Of a stretch of DNA of 64,000 bases, positions 35,189-43,772 are shown one piece after another; the first letter of the stretch is position 1; every line of letters begins with the position of its first letter. The position numbers were made by a program, and so were the translations under genes. The stretch covers positions 62,001 to 126,000 of the forward strand of contig DULN01000004.1 in the NCBI GenBank assembly GCA_012840355.1. Reading direction: 5' to 3'. This stretch comes from Clostridiales bacterium (GTDB lineage: Bacteria; Bacillota; Clostridia; Oscillospirales; CAG-272). The notes beneath the pieces are model-generated. The model ran no database searches and was not told the DNA's origin. It saw nothing but the letters and a program-made list of their open reading frames with translations.

Positions 35189-35561
35189 AACTGTTCGGCT
35201 GGTAAAACATATACTGCCTAAAACCCGGCAGACTGCGTTTTACCCAACCCCTCCATCTGTTTATTTTAAGTTATGTCGCGCCCTCCGATTCAATGCATCG
35301 CCGGCGTGGCAATCGGCTGCCTGACAAATTTTGGCAGCTTCCGCCACAACCCGGCATCTTTCCGCACGGAAGCAGGGCGAGCTGCCGCGCGGGTTCCGGG
35401 ATATTATGTTTTGCCGAAAAATGCGATTACCCGGCTTTTTTATATCTTAATCGGCCAAGCTGGGCCGAGACTGTTTTCAAGCTCCGGTAATGCGGTGGTT
35501 TGCCGCAAAATCGCCTTATGGCTCAATCGTGTATTATACCATGTGCCTTTTATAAATAAAA
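35189..35561 (-). promoter_or_regulatory. murA promoter and long leader
   Basis: On the minus strand TTTTAT, 17-bp spacer, TATAAT (35533-35561) predicts a start near 35526 and a leader of about 340 nt before murA. The leader is G/C-rich with several inverted repeats (for example GCCGGG and CCCGG segments) and no open frame with a ribosome site. I do not recognise a known riboswitch. Confidence 0.4.
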
Positions 35562-35601
35562 GGGCTTTTTAGAAAAATCTTAAATATTCCTAAATATTTA
35601 G

Positions 35602-36690
35602 TCATTTTGTATATATATCACCGCTCAGCGAGTTTCTCACCCGGACCGCGCTGCCGTCATATACAAATTTCCAGCCCGGCAGAAGGTAGAATTTGGAGCG
35701 GTTTGCGTACCACGCGATGCAAAGGCAGCTTTCCGCCGAAGTGAGGACATGCCTAGATTTGCCGCTTTGCGCCGCGCCATACTCGGAAGTTTCAGCCGTA
35801 TCGGCCGGTTCGCCGGCGCCCTCGCCGCCTTCATTACCCGATATGGCATTTTGCCCAGCGGTTTCGGCAATATTCTGACCGGCAAGCAAAGCGCCGTCTG
35901 CGAAACTGGGCGAGGCATCCGCAAACCCGCCGAGCTCGCGGTGCTCAAGCAGCATGAGGTTGACCTGGTCGAGTACGTCCATCGCGCGGCTTTCGTCGAG
36001 ATTGCAAAGGATTAGGTTGCCGCTGACATACACGACGGCTGAATCTTTGACGGCGACGACCGCCTCGCAGCCGTAAATCGGCTGGCCGCCGACATATTGC
36101 GCCACCTTTGAGAAATAAAGCCCGCGCGAGGCGTCATAGCGCACATCGCCGAACTGTAGCTTTATTCTCAGCCCCGATGGGACACCGGAACCGTTGAGTG
36201 CGCCGTCGGCGTAAAGAAATTTCTTTATTATATTTTTTATGCTTATCGAGGTAAAAAAGCCGGCTTCCGGCAGCTGGGTGATTGCTTCGGGTTCGATTTC
36301 GTATGCCCCCTGCGCGCCGCCGTGGATGTATCTGAATCCGAAAGGATAGGTAAACTCGTAAGTGTCCATTTCCCCGCCGCCGGCGACGAAGCTCATGCCG
36401 TCGGGCGTCACGTACGAAGACGCCATCTGCCCGCCCGAAAGCAGGCTCGCGACTGACTCGAAATAATCGTCGTGATACGAGCCGCCGTAAATTATCCCCG
36501 CCTGTCTTTTCGCTGGCAAAACGCCCGGCGGTATCTCAATTGTATCCGACACAAGCTGCGCGAGCCGCGAAAGGTCAACTCCCGGGACGTAGTTGCGGCT
36601 TTTGTACTGCACAAACAGCGTGACGGCGAAAAATACGTCGACAACCAGCAGTATTACTATTAAAAAATTTTTTATTTTGTCCCACTTCAT
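35602..36690 (-). CDS. yycI: YycI-like regulatory protein of the WalK kinase
   Basis: 362 residues. The N-terminus is cytoplasmic and basic (MKWDKIKNF) with one membrane helix (about 8-27) and an extracellular remainder, as in YycI. An acidic Gly/Ser/Glu-rich insert (about 275-312) is longer than in Bacillus. YycI with YycH binds and restrains WalK at the membrane. It sits 7 bp after yycH and ends the walK-yycH-yycI unit. Confidence 0.82.
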   Translation of the reverse strand: MKWDKIKNFLIVILLVVDVFFAVTLFVQYKSRNYVPGVDLSRLAQLVSDTIEIPPGVLPAKRQAGIIYGGSYHDDYFESVASLLSGGQMASSYVTPDGMSFVAGGGEMDTYEFTYPFGFRYIHGGAQGAYEIEPEAITQLPEAGFFTSISIKNIIKKFLYADGALNGSGVPSGLRIKLQFGDVRYDASRGLYFSKVAQYVGGQPIYGCEAVVAVKDSAVVYVSGNLILCNLDESRAMDVLDQVNLMLLEHRELGGFADASPSFADGALLAGQNIAETAGQNAISGNEGGEGAGEPADTAETSEYGAAQSGKSRHVLTSAESCLCIAWYANRSKFYLLPGWKFVYDGSAVRVRNSLSGDIYTK

Positions 36691-36697
36691 CCGGGTT

Positions 36698-38416
36698 TCA
36701 TCCTAATGCTGACGCGTTTTTGACATTCCTCTGCCCTGCCGCCGGCACGCTTGCAATCTCAAGCAGCCAATCGGGCGAAATCAAAGGCTTCGCCGGCACG
36801 GCTGCTTGCCCAACGCCCTGTATGGCTAAAGCATCCTCCGCTGGCTGCCATTCCTCATCCGCAGTATCGGGGCTTGTGCCCGCAGCCGGGGCGGCGGCAT
36901 CGCCCTCTATCATGCCCGCGACGCTATATGCGAGCGTAAGTTCTGCAATACCGGCAGGCTGGGGCGCTTCTTTCACCTTTTTGTATAGGTGCATGACCGC
37001 AAGGCTTTGCGGGAGCGAAACGCAAGCCCCGCCTTTTGCGACGCGCGCAGGGGTAAGCTCAAGCTTTACCAGCGCGCCGTCATAAAACGCCATCTTTACC
37101 GCGGGGCCGAGCCCGACTATCCGGTAGCCGTCGAAGAAATAACCGAACGCAAGCTCTATGCCTCCGTCTTTCGCGGTTACCGACAAAAGCCCCGGGTATG
37201 CGTCGCCCCCGATCAGGTCGGAAGAGACGCTCTCTATTTTGTCAAGCAGGGACGCGGCGGCGTCGAGAAGCTCAAAAAAGGTGTACCTGCCGCCGTAGTT
37301 CTGGTATCCGAGAAAAGAAGAAACTGGGACTCCGCCCTTGCCCGCTGCGCCCGACGCTACCGCGGCGTAGTCTATGCCGCCCGCGTCTGAAAAGCGCACG
37401 CGCCCGGACTCCCCAAGATATATTGTATAGCCTTGGCTCCGGTAAGGCGCCACCCGTTCGGTGTTTATCTCAAAGATGCCTAAAAGCTCCGTTGCCGCTA
37501 TGCTATCGAGCAGCCGCCGGGTAAGCTCCGCGCCCGCCTCCACGGTGATGTATTTTTGCGGGAAGCCGCCGTCCACGAGTATCGTGGTGTCTCGCAGCCC
37601 ATAAAGGCTGCCGAGCGCGGCGGCGGGGTCGGGCTCCGGAGCCGTGCCCTCGGAATTTTGTGCCGCAAAGCCGGCGTTTTCGCCGGAATTTGTTTCATTT
37701 GGCGGAAAAACCGGGTTTGTTTTGCCAAGAAAACGAAAATCGGCAAGCTGCCTGCTGTTATTATATGCCGTAAGCGCTGAAAGGTCAAAAAATACCGGCT
37801 CGCTATCGGGCTTTGGCTCAAAAACGCTGACTTTGCCGCTCCCCGAGCGAGACACTATCTTCCATGCGCCTTCGCCCGCAGGAGCGATGAACGCCTCGCG
37901 GATATAGGGCAGGTCGCCTTCGGCCAGCTTTGTTTCGCCTTCCGACACCGCGTACGCGATTGCCGCCGCCGGCAGCTCGTGCGGGTAAAGGAGGTAGACA
38001 AAATCGCCTGCTTGCGCAGCCTCCCATGCCGCCTCGCCTTCGCTATCGGGGAGGGTGGTGCATAAGCCGTCGGCCAGAAGGCTCGCCATAAACTTTTGCA
38101 GCGTACCGTACATCGCGCGCATCACGGTTTCTCCGCCGAACAGCCCGCGCGAGCTTCCCCCCGCGGAAAAGCCCAAAAACTCGGGGAAAATGTATGGCGT
38201 AATCGAGCTTTTCTGGCGCTCGCCGTAAAGCACCAAGAGCGAGGCGATGTCGATGTCCTCCTCGAGGCGGAGGCTGAAAAGCTGGGTCTGGACAATCTCC
38301 GCCGAGGCGAGCACGGTCATCAGCGCGAAAAGCATAACTATTATAACCGTTTTTACAAGCTCGACGCGCGCCTTGAGCTTTTTTCTATTTTTGCCTTCCT
38401 TTTTTTCCGCCATCAT
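36698..38416 (-). CDS. yycH: YycH-like regulatory protein of the WalK kinase
   Basis: 572 residues, longer than Bacillus YycH (about 450). A basic cytoplasmic start (MMAEKKEGKNRKKLKARVELVK), one membrane helix (about 20-42) and a large extracellular part. Recognised mainly by position between walK and yycI and by topology. It contains Gly/Ser- and Pro/Ala-rich linkers (for example about 518-535). It begins one base after the walK stop. Confidence 0.78.
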   Translation of the reverse strand: MMAEKKEGKNRKKLKARVELVKTVIIVMLFALMTVLASAEIVQTQLFSLRLEEDIDIASLLVLYGERQKSSITPYIFPEFLGFSAGGSSRGLFGGETVMRAMYGTLQKFMASLLADGLCTTLPDSEGEAAWEAAQAGDFVYLLYPHELPAAAIAYAVSEGETKLAEGDLPYIREAFIAPAGEGAWKIVSRSGSGKVSVFEPKPDSEPVFFDLSALTAYNNSRQLADFRFLGKTNPVFPPNETNSGENAGFAAQNSEGTAPEPDPAAALGSLYGLRDTTILVDGGFPQKYITVEAGAELTRRLLDSIAATELLGIFEINTERVAPYRSQGYTIYLGESGRVRFSDAGGIDYAAVASGAAGKGGVPVSSFLGYQNYGGRYTFFELLDAAASLLDKIESVSSDLIGGDAYPGLLSVTAKDGGIELAFGYFFDGYRIVGLGPAVKMAFYDGALVKLELTPARVAKGGACVSLPQSLAVMHLYKKVKEAPQPAGIAELTLAYSVAGMIEGDAAAPAAGTSPDTADEEWQPAEDALAIQGVGQAAVPAKPLISPDWLLEIASVPAAGQRNVKNASALG

Positions 38417-38417
38417 T

Positions 38418-40247
38418 TCATACGCTTTCTACAGTTTCAAGTTTTGTCTTCGCCGGAAGCACAATAGTCACTGCGGTGCCGACGCCCTGCTTTGACGCGA
38501 TGCTGATTTTGCCGCCATGGGCTTCGGTTATCTCCTTCGCTATCGAAAGACCAAGCCCTGTGCCGCCGGTTTCGGAAGTGCGCGACTTCTCAACGCGGTA
38601 AAAGCGCTCGAACAGCCGCGGCAGGTCTTCTTCAGGTATGCCGATACCGTTGTCTTTTATCACTATTGTTACCGACTCGCCTTCGACGTCGGGCACTTTT
38701 TCGGCGTTTTTCTCGACAAAAACGTCTATCTGCCCGCCCTCGGGCGTGTATTTTATCGAGTTGGTGACGATGTTTATAACCACCTGCTCAATGCGCTCTT
38801 TGTCGGCTGTGATTTCGATTTCTTTGCCGTCGCCGTGCAGTGTTATAGTTTGATTTTTCTCTCCCGCCTGGACGGATAGCATCTGGCAGACGTCCCTCAG
38901 CGAACCTACTATGTCGAAAGTTGAAATCTTCCAGCGCGTACGCTTGTTGTCGAGCCTGGACAGCGTGAGCAGGTCGGTGACGATGCGCAGCATGCGGTCG
39001 CAGTTTGATACGATGTCGCCGAGGTATTGCCTTTGCATTTCCTCCGGTATGTCGTCGTACTCGAGCAGCGTCTCGGCAGCGAACTGGATTGAGGTAAGCG
39101 GCGTGCGCAACTCGTGCGAAACGTTCGCGACAAACTCCCGGCGTGATTTGTCAAGCTCATAGCGCGAGGTTATATCGTGCAGGACGACTACCAGCCCTTC
39201 GCGCTCGACGTCTTTGTCCTGATAGCGCAGCGTTCCGATATTGACGTCGAGCGCGCGCCCGGTGCCGACAAGCTCCACGTCGCGCCAAATGTAGCTTTTG
39301 CCTTCCTCGTCGCTCGTTTCGTATGCCTGCGCGAAATCGAAGCCGAAAAGGCTTATCATATACTCGAAATTGAAATTTTCAGGCACGTACTTGTCGCCGA
39401 ACATCTCGATGGCGCTGCGGTTTATCTGTATAACCGAGCCGTCCTCTGCGAACGCTATGACGCCGTCTTTGAGATAGGCGAAAATTGTCTCGAGTTTGCG
39501 GCGCTCGCCTTCGACTTCTGCAAGCGTGTTCTTCAGTATTGCGCCCATTCGGTTGAACGTCGCGGTGAGTATGCCTATCTCGTCTTTAGACTCGACCTCG
39601 ATGCGCTCGGTGAACCTGCCCTCTGATATGAGCTGGGCGCCGCGCGTGAGCTGCTGGATTGGCTGCGTTATGGCTTTGGCGAGGAAGAAAGACAAAAATA
39701 CCGCAATAACCAGCCCGAACATTACCGACTGGATTATAATTGAAAACAGCTGCCACGACAGCTCGCGCATCTCGTCCTGCGTGTCTTTAATATAGATTAT
39801 AGCCGTCCTGCCCGAAGCTTTTATCGGCACCGCGTAATCGGTAAAATCCGCGCCGACTACTTGCTCTTTTCCGTCGGCCCCTGTCATCGCGGCTAGTATG
39901 TTGCCTGTGATAGGCAAACCGCCTTCGGGCACCTCCTGCGAGCCGGCAAGCACGCTGCCCGAGCCGTCGAGTATATAAAAGTTGCGGAATTTGTCTATGC
40001 CCAGCCGCGAGGCATATGCCGAGAGTATCTTCTTTTGCGACTCGGCGAAATCATCGCTGGCAAGCTCGGCGGTCAGCTCCTCGCGAAGCTGGCTGCCGGG
40101 CGATAGGTACTCGTCAAGCTGCGCCACAAACTCGCGGTTATAGAATATAAATACCCTGTTAAGCAAAACCGTGCCGACCACAGCCATGACGGTTATCATG
40201 AATATTACAAATATCAGTATTATTTTAAAATACAGGCTGCGGTACAT
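38418..40247 (-). CDS. walK: WalK-type sensor histidine kinase
   Basis: 609 residues. Membrane helix 1 (7-29), extracellular sensor (30-163), helix 2 (168-190), HAMP (191-243), PAS (250-360), HisKA with FVANVSHELRTPLTS (phospho-acceptor His378) and HATPase (NIVTNSIKYTP; DNGIGIPEEDLPRLFERFYR; GGTGLGLSI). This is the WalK/VicK domain order. It controls autolysins and wall metabolism. Followed by yycH and yycI, but its response regulator is not upstream as usual: walR is about 6 kb away on the other strand at 46514. Confidence 0.92.
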   Translation of the reverse strand: MYRSLYFKIILIFVIFMITVMAVVGTVLLNRVFIFYNREFVAQLDEYLSPGSQLREELTAELASDDFAESQKKILSAYASRLGIDKFRNFYILDGSGSVLAGSQEVPEGGLPITGNILAAMTGADGKEQVVGADFTDYAVPIKASGRTAIIYIKDTQDEMRELSWQLFSIIIQSVMFGLVIAVFLSFFLAKAITQPIQQLTRGAQLISEGRFTERIEVESKDEIGILTATFNRMGAILKNTLAEVEGERRKLETIFAYLKDGVIAFAEDGSVIQINRSAIEMFGDKYVPENFNFEYMISLFGFDFAQAYETSDEEGKSYIWRDVELVGTGRALDVNIGTLRYQDKDVEREGLVVVLHDITSRYELDKSRREFVANVSHELRTPLTSIQFAAETLLEYDDIPEEMQRQYLGDIVSNCDRMLRIVTDLLTLSRLDNKRTRWKISTFDIVGSLRDVCQMLSVQAGEKNQTITLHGDGKEIEITADKERIEQVVINIVTNSIKYTPEGGQIDVFVEKNAEKVPDVEGESVTIVIKDNGIGIPEEDLPRLFERFYRVEKSRTSETGGTGLGLSIAKEITEAHGGKISIASKQGVGTAVTIVLPAKTKLETVESV

Positions 40248-40341
40248 ATCTTTACCCTAAACCTAGTTTTTTGTCCCAAAACTCCCATAGCCGGGCGGGA
40301 TGCCCGGCTAAAAATGCTTTTATTTTGCCACGACGGCACGG

Positions 40342-41532
40342 CTACCTAGAAAGCAGCTTTTCCATCCGGCGCGCCGCCTCCGCCGTGTCCTCGCGCGAGC
40401 CGAACGCGGTGAGCCTGAAGTATCCTTCGCCCGCGCTGCCAAAGCCCGCGCCGGGCGTGCCGACGACGCCCGCATTCTCAAGCAGGTAGTCGAAAAACTC
40501 CCACGAGCCGAGGCCGTTCGGGCACTGCATCCAAATATACGGCGAGTGCTTGCCTCCGGTGTAGTAGATGCCGAGCCGGTCGAGCGTTTCGGCGATTATT
40601 TTCGCGTTGCCGCGGTAGTAGTCTATGTTCTTTTTGCACTGCAAAAGGCCTTCGGGCGAAAATACCGCTTCGGCTGCGCGCTGCACGACATAGGAGACGC
40701 CGTTGAACTTCGTCGACTGCCGGCGCATCCATAGCTTGTTAAGGCTGTAGCCGCCGCGCTCGAGCTCTTCGGGAATAACAGTATATCCGCAGCGCATTCC
40801 GGTAAAGCCGGCAGTCTTCGAGAGCGAGCCTATCTCAATCGCGCACTCGCGTGCGCCGGGTATCTCGAATATGCTGCGCGGAAGCGAGGGGTCCGATATA
40901 AACGCCTCGTACGCGGCGTCGAAAATTATCACCGCTCCGAGCTTGTTTGCGTAGTCGACCCATTCTTTTAATATTTCGCGCGTCATGACCGCGCCGGTCG
41001 GATTGTTCGGCGAGCATATGTAGATGATATCTGGCTCGCCGCCTTCTATGTCAGCCGGCGTGGGGAGGAAGTTGTTCTCGCGGCAGCCGCGCGCGTATAT
41101 AATGCGCCTGCCGCCCATTATGTTCGAGTCGACATAGACGGGGTATACCGGGTCGGGCACGAGCACCGTGTTGTCGGCAGAGAATATGTCGGGTAGGTCG
41201 CCCGCGTCGCTTTTTGCGCCGTCGGACACAAATATGTCGCCGTAGTTAAGCATTACGCCGAACGAGGCGTAGTAGCCGCGTATCGCCTCGATTAAAAACT
41301 CCCAGCCTTCGTACGGAGGGTAGCCGCGGAAGGTTTCGGCGGCTCCCATCTCGTCTGCGGCGCGCTTTGCGGCTTGTACCACCGCCGGCGCGAGCGGCAA
41401 CGTGACGTCGCCTATTCCGAGCCGGATTATGCTTGCGTCGGGGTGCGCCTCCTTATATTTTTTAACTCGGTTTGCCACCTCCGCGAAAAGGTAGCTTTGG
41501 GGCATTTTTGAGAAATTCTCGTTAACCTTCAT
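40342..41532 (-). CDS. dapL: LL-diaminopimelate aminotransferase
   Basis: 396 residues, PLP fold type I. Makes LL-DAP from tetrahydrodipicolinate in one step for lysine and peptidoglycan. Family features: IIRLGIGDVTLPL, the specific FVSDGAKSDAGDL, PDPVYPVYVDSNIMGG, SPNNPTGAVMT, and the PLP Lys239 in GSLSKTAGFTGMRCGY. It lies 27 bp after a SIS-domain gene and 94 bp before walK; a hairpin (40289-40309) lies in the latter gap. Confidence 0.95.
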   Translation of the reverse strand: MKVNENFSKMPQSYLFAEVANRVKKYKEAHPDASIIRLGIGDVTLPLAPAVVQAAKRAADEMGAAETFRGYPPYEGWEFLIEAIRGYYASFGVMLNYGDIFVSDGAKSDAGDLPDIFSADNTVLVPDPVYPVYVDSNIMGGRRIIYARGCRENNFLPTPADIEGGEPDIIYICSPNNPTGAVMTREILKEWVDYANKLGAVIIFDAAYEAFISDPSLPRSIFEIPGARECAIEIGSLSKTAGFTGMRCGYTVIPEELERGGYSLNKLWMRRQSTKFNGVSYVVQRAAEAVFSPEGLLQCKKNIDYYRGNAKIIAETLDRLGIYYTGGKHSPYIWMQCPNGLGSWEFFDYLLENAGVVGTPGAGFGSAGEGYFRLTAFGSREDTAEAARRMEKLLSR

Positions 41533-41559
41533 AGTCGCATCCTTTCTATATAGTCTTGA

Positions 41560-42294
41560 TTATAATCCTTCCTGCTCGTAGCGTTTGTATAGCTTGTTGT
41601 TATACTCTACATTCGGCGGGTAGTTTACGCTTTTGAGTATCGAGGGCACCTTGCCGCACGCAATGAGAAGCTCTGTAGCGCGGACTATGACCGCCCACAT
41701 TATGTACGCCGCCGAAAGCCCGGACGCGGGCGCGAGCTTTGCCTCAAGCCCCTCTACTTCGAGCATCGCGTCGCCGAACGGCGCGCAGTTGTCGATATTA
41801 ACGTCGCCGAGCTCGAAAAGCCGCTTGCCCGACGAGTGCTGCGAGGCAAGCTGCGACGAGTACTCGTGCGATGAAACGGTGATAAGCTTGCAGCCGAACT
41901 TTTTGGCTTCGATAGCGAGGTCGATGACATTTGCCGTTTTGCCTGAGACCGAGCCGATTATAAAGAGGTCGCCGGGCAGCACCGACGAGCAGCGCAGCGC
42001 CCAGCCGGCAAGGCCCTCCTGCGAGGTGTTTATACCGCTTCTGTCGCGCGGGCGGGCGTGGCTTTCAACCGAAAGTCCGTAGCTGAACTTGCGTATGAAG
42101 ACAGGCCCGCCAGCGCGGTTTAAAAGCTCCGAGTTTATAATGTGCCCGGTATCGTAAACGTAAACGCAGCCGCCGCCTGCGACAGTATCGGCAATGAGTT
42201 TTGCCGCGGCTTCGATGTTATCGGCTTGCGTTGCGCGGATTTTTGAAAAAAGCGAGTCTATGGCGTTAAAGTATGATTGTAGGAGGTTTGACAT
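41560..42294 (-). CDS. SIS-domain protein (UPF0309-like), copy 1
   Basis: 244 residues. Sugar isomerase (SIS) fold: GGGCVYVYDTGHIINSELLNRAGG, LFIIGSVSGKTANVIDLAIEAKKFGCKLITVSS and SGKRLFELGDVNIDNCAPFGDA. Such proteins bind phosphosugars, often amino sugars of the wall. It is related to the next gene upstream, with a shared HxSGKRLFE...NxxxxGDAxLEVEG segment. GGAG ribosome site. The role may be wall-sugar handling, given dapL, murA and walK nearby, but this is inference. Confidence 0.82.
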   Translation of the reverse strand: MSNLLQSYFNAIDSLFSKIRATQADNIEAAAKLIADTVAGGGCVYVYDTGHIINSELLNRAGGPVFIRKFSYGLSVESHARPRDRSGINTSQEGLAGWALRCSSVLPGDLFIIGSVSGKTANVIDLAIEAKKFGCKLITVSSHEYSSQLASQHSSGKRLFELGDVNIDNCAPFGDAMLEVEGLEAKLAPASGLSAAYIMWAVIVRATELLIACGKVPSILKSVNYPPNVEYNNKLYKRYEQEGL

Positions 42295-42480
42295 GGCGGG
42301 GCTCCTTTGTTGATTTTATATTTTGACAATTTCTTCGCCAAACACTTCTTTTATATTATAATTCGAATTAATTCTCGTGCATATCAGCATTTATATGTAA
42401 CACTTCGCTGCATTTTCCTGAATTTCATTTGAACCATGGCATCATCGCGTCAAACTTTCTTATGATTGCCATTCATTTGT

Positions 42481-43224
42481 TCAATCCAAATACCTAATAA
42501 ACTCCCTATACCTCTCCATAATCCTCGCATTGTACTCGTCGCCACCGTCGAGGTTGGCGGACATGAACACCGGCGGCTCGACGCCGCGCGCGACAAACTC
42601 CGCCACCGCTTCGGCGACTATTGCGTTTATAATCGCCGCGCCGGTAACTGTAGAGGTTGGCGACACTTTGCCATCAAACCCCTCAATCTCAAGCTCTGCG
42701 TCGCCTATGCAGCCGTGGTTGTCTATAACAAGATCGCATACCTCAAAAAGCCGCTTGCCCGACGGGTGCCGCGAGGTCTCCGCCGACGAGTATGTTACGC
42801 TTGTTATCGCTATCGTGTATACCCCCGCGTCCCGCGCGTCGAGCGCAAGCTGTACCGGCACGCCGTTGCGGCCGGATACAGACGAGATAATTAAAAGGTC
42901 GCCCTTTTTCATGCCGGATGCCGTAAAAACTATCGAGCCGTACCGCTCGTCGCGCTCGAGCGCCGATGTCGCGGTTATCGGGCGCACGTCGCACGTCAGC
43001 CCCGGCGGCAAAATCGGGTTTAGCACAGCAAGCCCGCCGGTGCGGTAAAACGCCTCCTGCGCGAGTATCCCCGCATGCGTGCAGCCGAAAACATAGCACC
43101 GCCCGCCGGCGAGGGTGGTGTCCACTATCTTTTTTGCTGCGGCAGCGATTTTTCCCGCCTCTGCGTCGCCAAGCTCGCATAGCAGCTCGATGAGCCTTTT
43201 TATATAGCGCTTTGCATTTTCCAT
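42481..43224 (-). CDS. SIS-domain protein (UPF0309-like), copy 2
   Basis: 247 residues from ATG 43224 (GGAGG site); the frame six codons longer lacks a better site. SIS motifs: GGRCYVFGCTHAGILAQEAFYRTGG, LLIISSVSGRNGVPVQLALDARDAGVYTIAITS and PSGKRLFEVCDLVIDNHGCIGDAELEIEG. Tandem paralogue of the gene at 41560 after a 186-bp gap that includes a possible minus-strand promoter (TTGGCG-17-TAAAAT). Confidence 0.82.
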   Translation of the reverse strand: MENAKRYIKRLIELLCELGDAEAGKIAAAAKKIVDTTLAGGRCYVFGCTHAGILAQEAFYRTGGLAVLNPILPPGLTCDVRPITATSALERDERYGSIVFTASGMKKGDLLIISSVSGRNGVPVQLALDARDAGVYTIAITSVTYSSAETSRHPSGKRLFEVCDLVIDNHGCIGDAELEIEGFDGKVSPTSTVTGAAIINAIVAEAVAEFVARGVEPPVFMSANLDGGDEYNARIMERYREFIRYLD

Positions 43225-43450
43225 AAGGCTCCCTCCGGGCATAAAAAACGTTCAAATTCTTGAGTTTATTATACGTTACCGGCGCTGCGCATGTCAAGAA
43301 AATCGGCAATTTTGCGGGATTTCTGCTTTTTTCTGCCGCAGCCCGCAGCGCGGTGCGGAAAAAGAAAATTTGCATCAAAAACTACAAGCGCTTTGTTTTT
43401 CCACATTTTGCTGAAAATATTTGTAAAATCTCACCGTACGCGCGCCGGGG

Positions 43451-43479
43451 TTGACTTTTGACGTCGCAAAAGGTATAAT
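43451..43479 (+). promoter_or_regulatory. sigma-A promoter of an ncRNA candidate
   Basis: TTGACT, 17-bp spacer, TATAAT. Confidence 0.85.
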
Positions 43480-43485
43480 GTTTTG

Positions 43486-43651
43486 TAGCAATATACTTGC
43501 GCCTGCAGGCGGGCACATGGGGAGCCGCGGGGAGCCTTCGTGGCTATCCCGCTGAGGTTTCTTTTTGAGGTTTGATTTGACAATATATGTTGACGGGCGG
43601 CAAGCGCTGCCCGCCGGGTGGGCGCCGGGGTTATCTTCCCGGCGCTTTTTT
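43486..43651 (+). ncRNA. candidate small RNA of about 165 nt
   Basis: A strong promoter and a strong terminator bracket a segment with no open frame. GGCGGGCA (43506-43513) can pair with TGCCCGCC (43608-43615), giving a long closed structure. Inside are hairpin GCGGG-AGCC / GGCT-CCCGC with loop TTCGT and two direct copies of TGAGGTTT. The size and rod-like outline would suit 6S RNA, but I cannot confirm the 6S central-bubble consensus, and the SRP GGAAG loop motif is absent. Identity open. Confidence 0.6.
43622..43651 (+). terminator. intrinsic terminator of the ncRNA candidate
   Basis: GCGCCGGG / CCCGGCGC with an eight-base loop, then TTTTTT. Confidence 0.92.
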
Positions 43652-43772
43652 AAGGCTGTCGCCCGGCGAAGCGGCAAAGCTCTCTTAGCCAGCAGTGCAG
43701 GCGGAATTCCCTCTCAGCCTAAATTTTAAAATTTTAAATAAAGTCCGCGGATTTGCGGAGAAGTGGTGCGAT

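Noticed and set aside
34133..35221. Long plus-strand open frame opposite murA
   Set aside because: Antisense shadow of murA; low-complexity Arg/Ala-rich product.
43486..43651. Signal recognition particle RNA
   Set aside because: The conserved GGTCCGGAAGGAAGCAGCC-type tip is absent.
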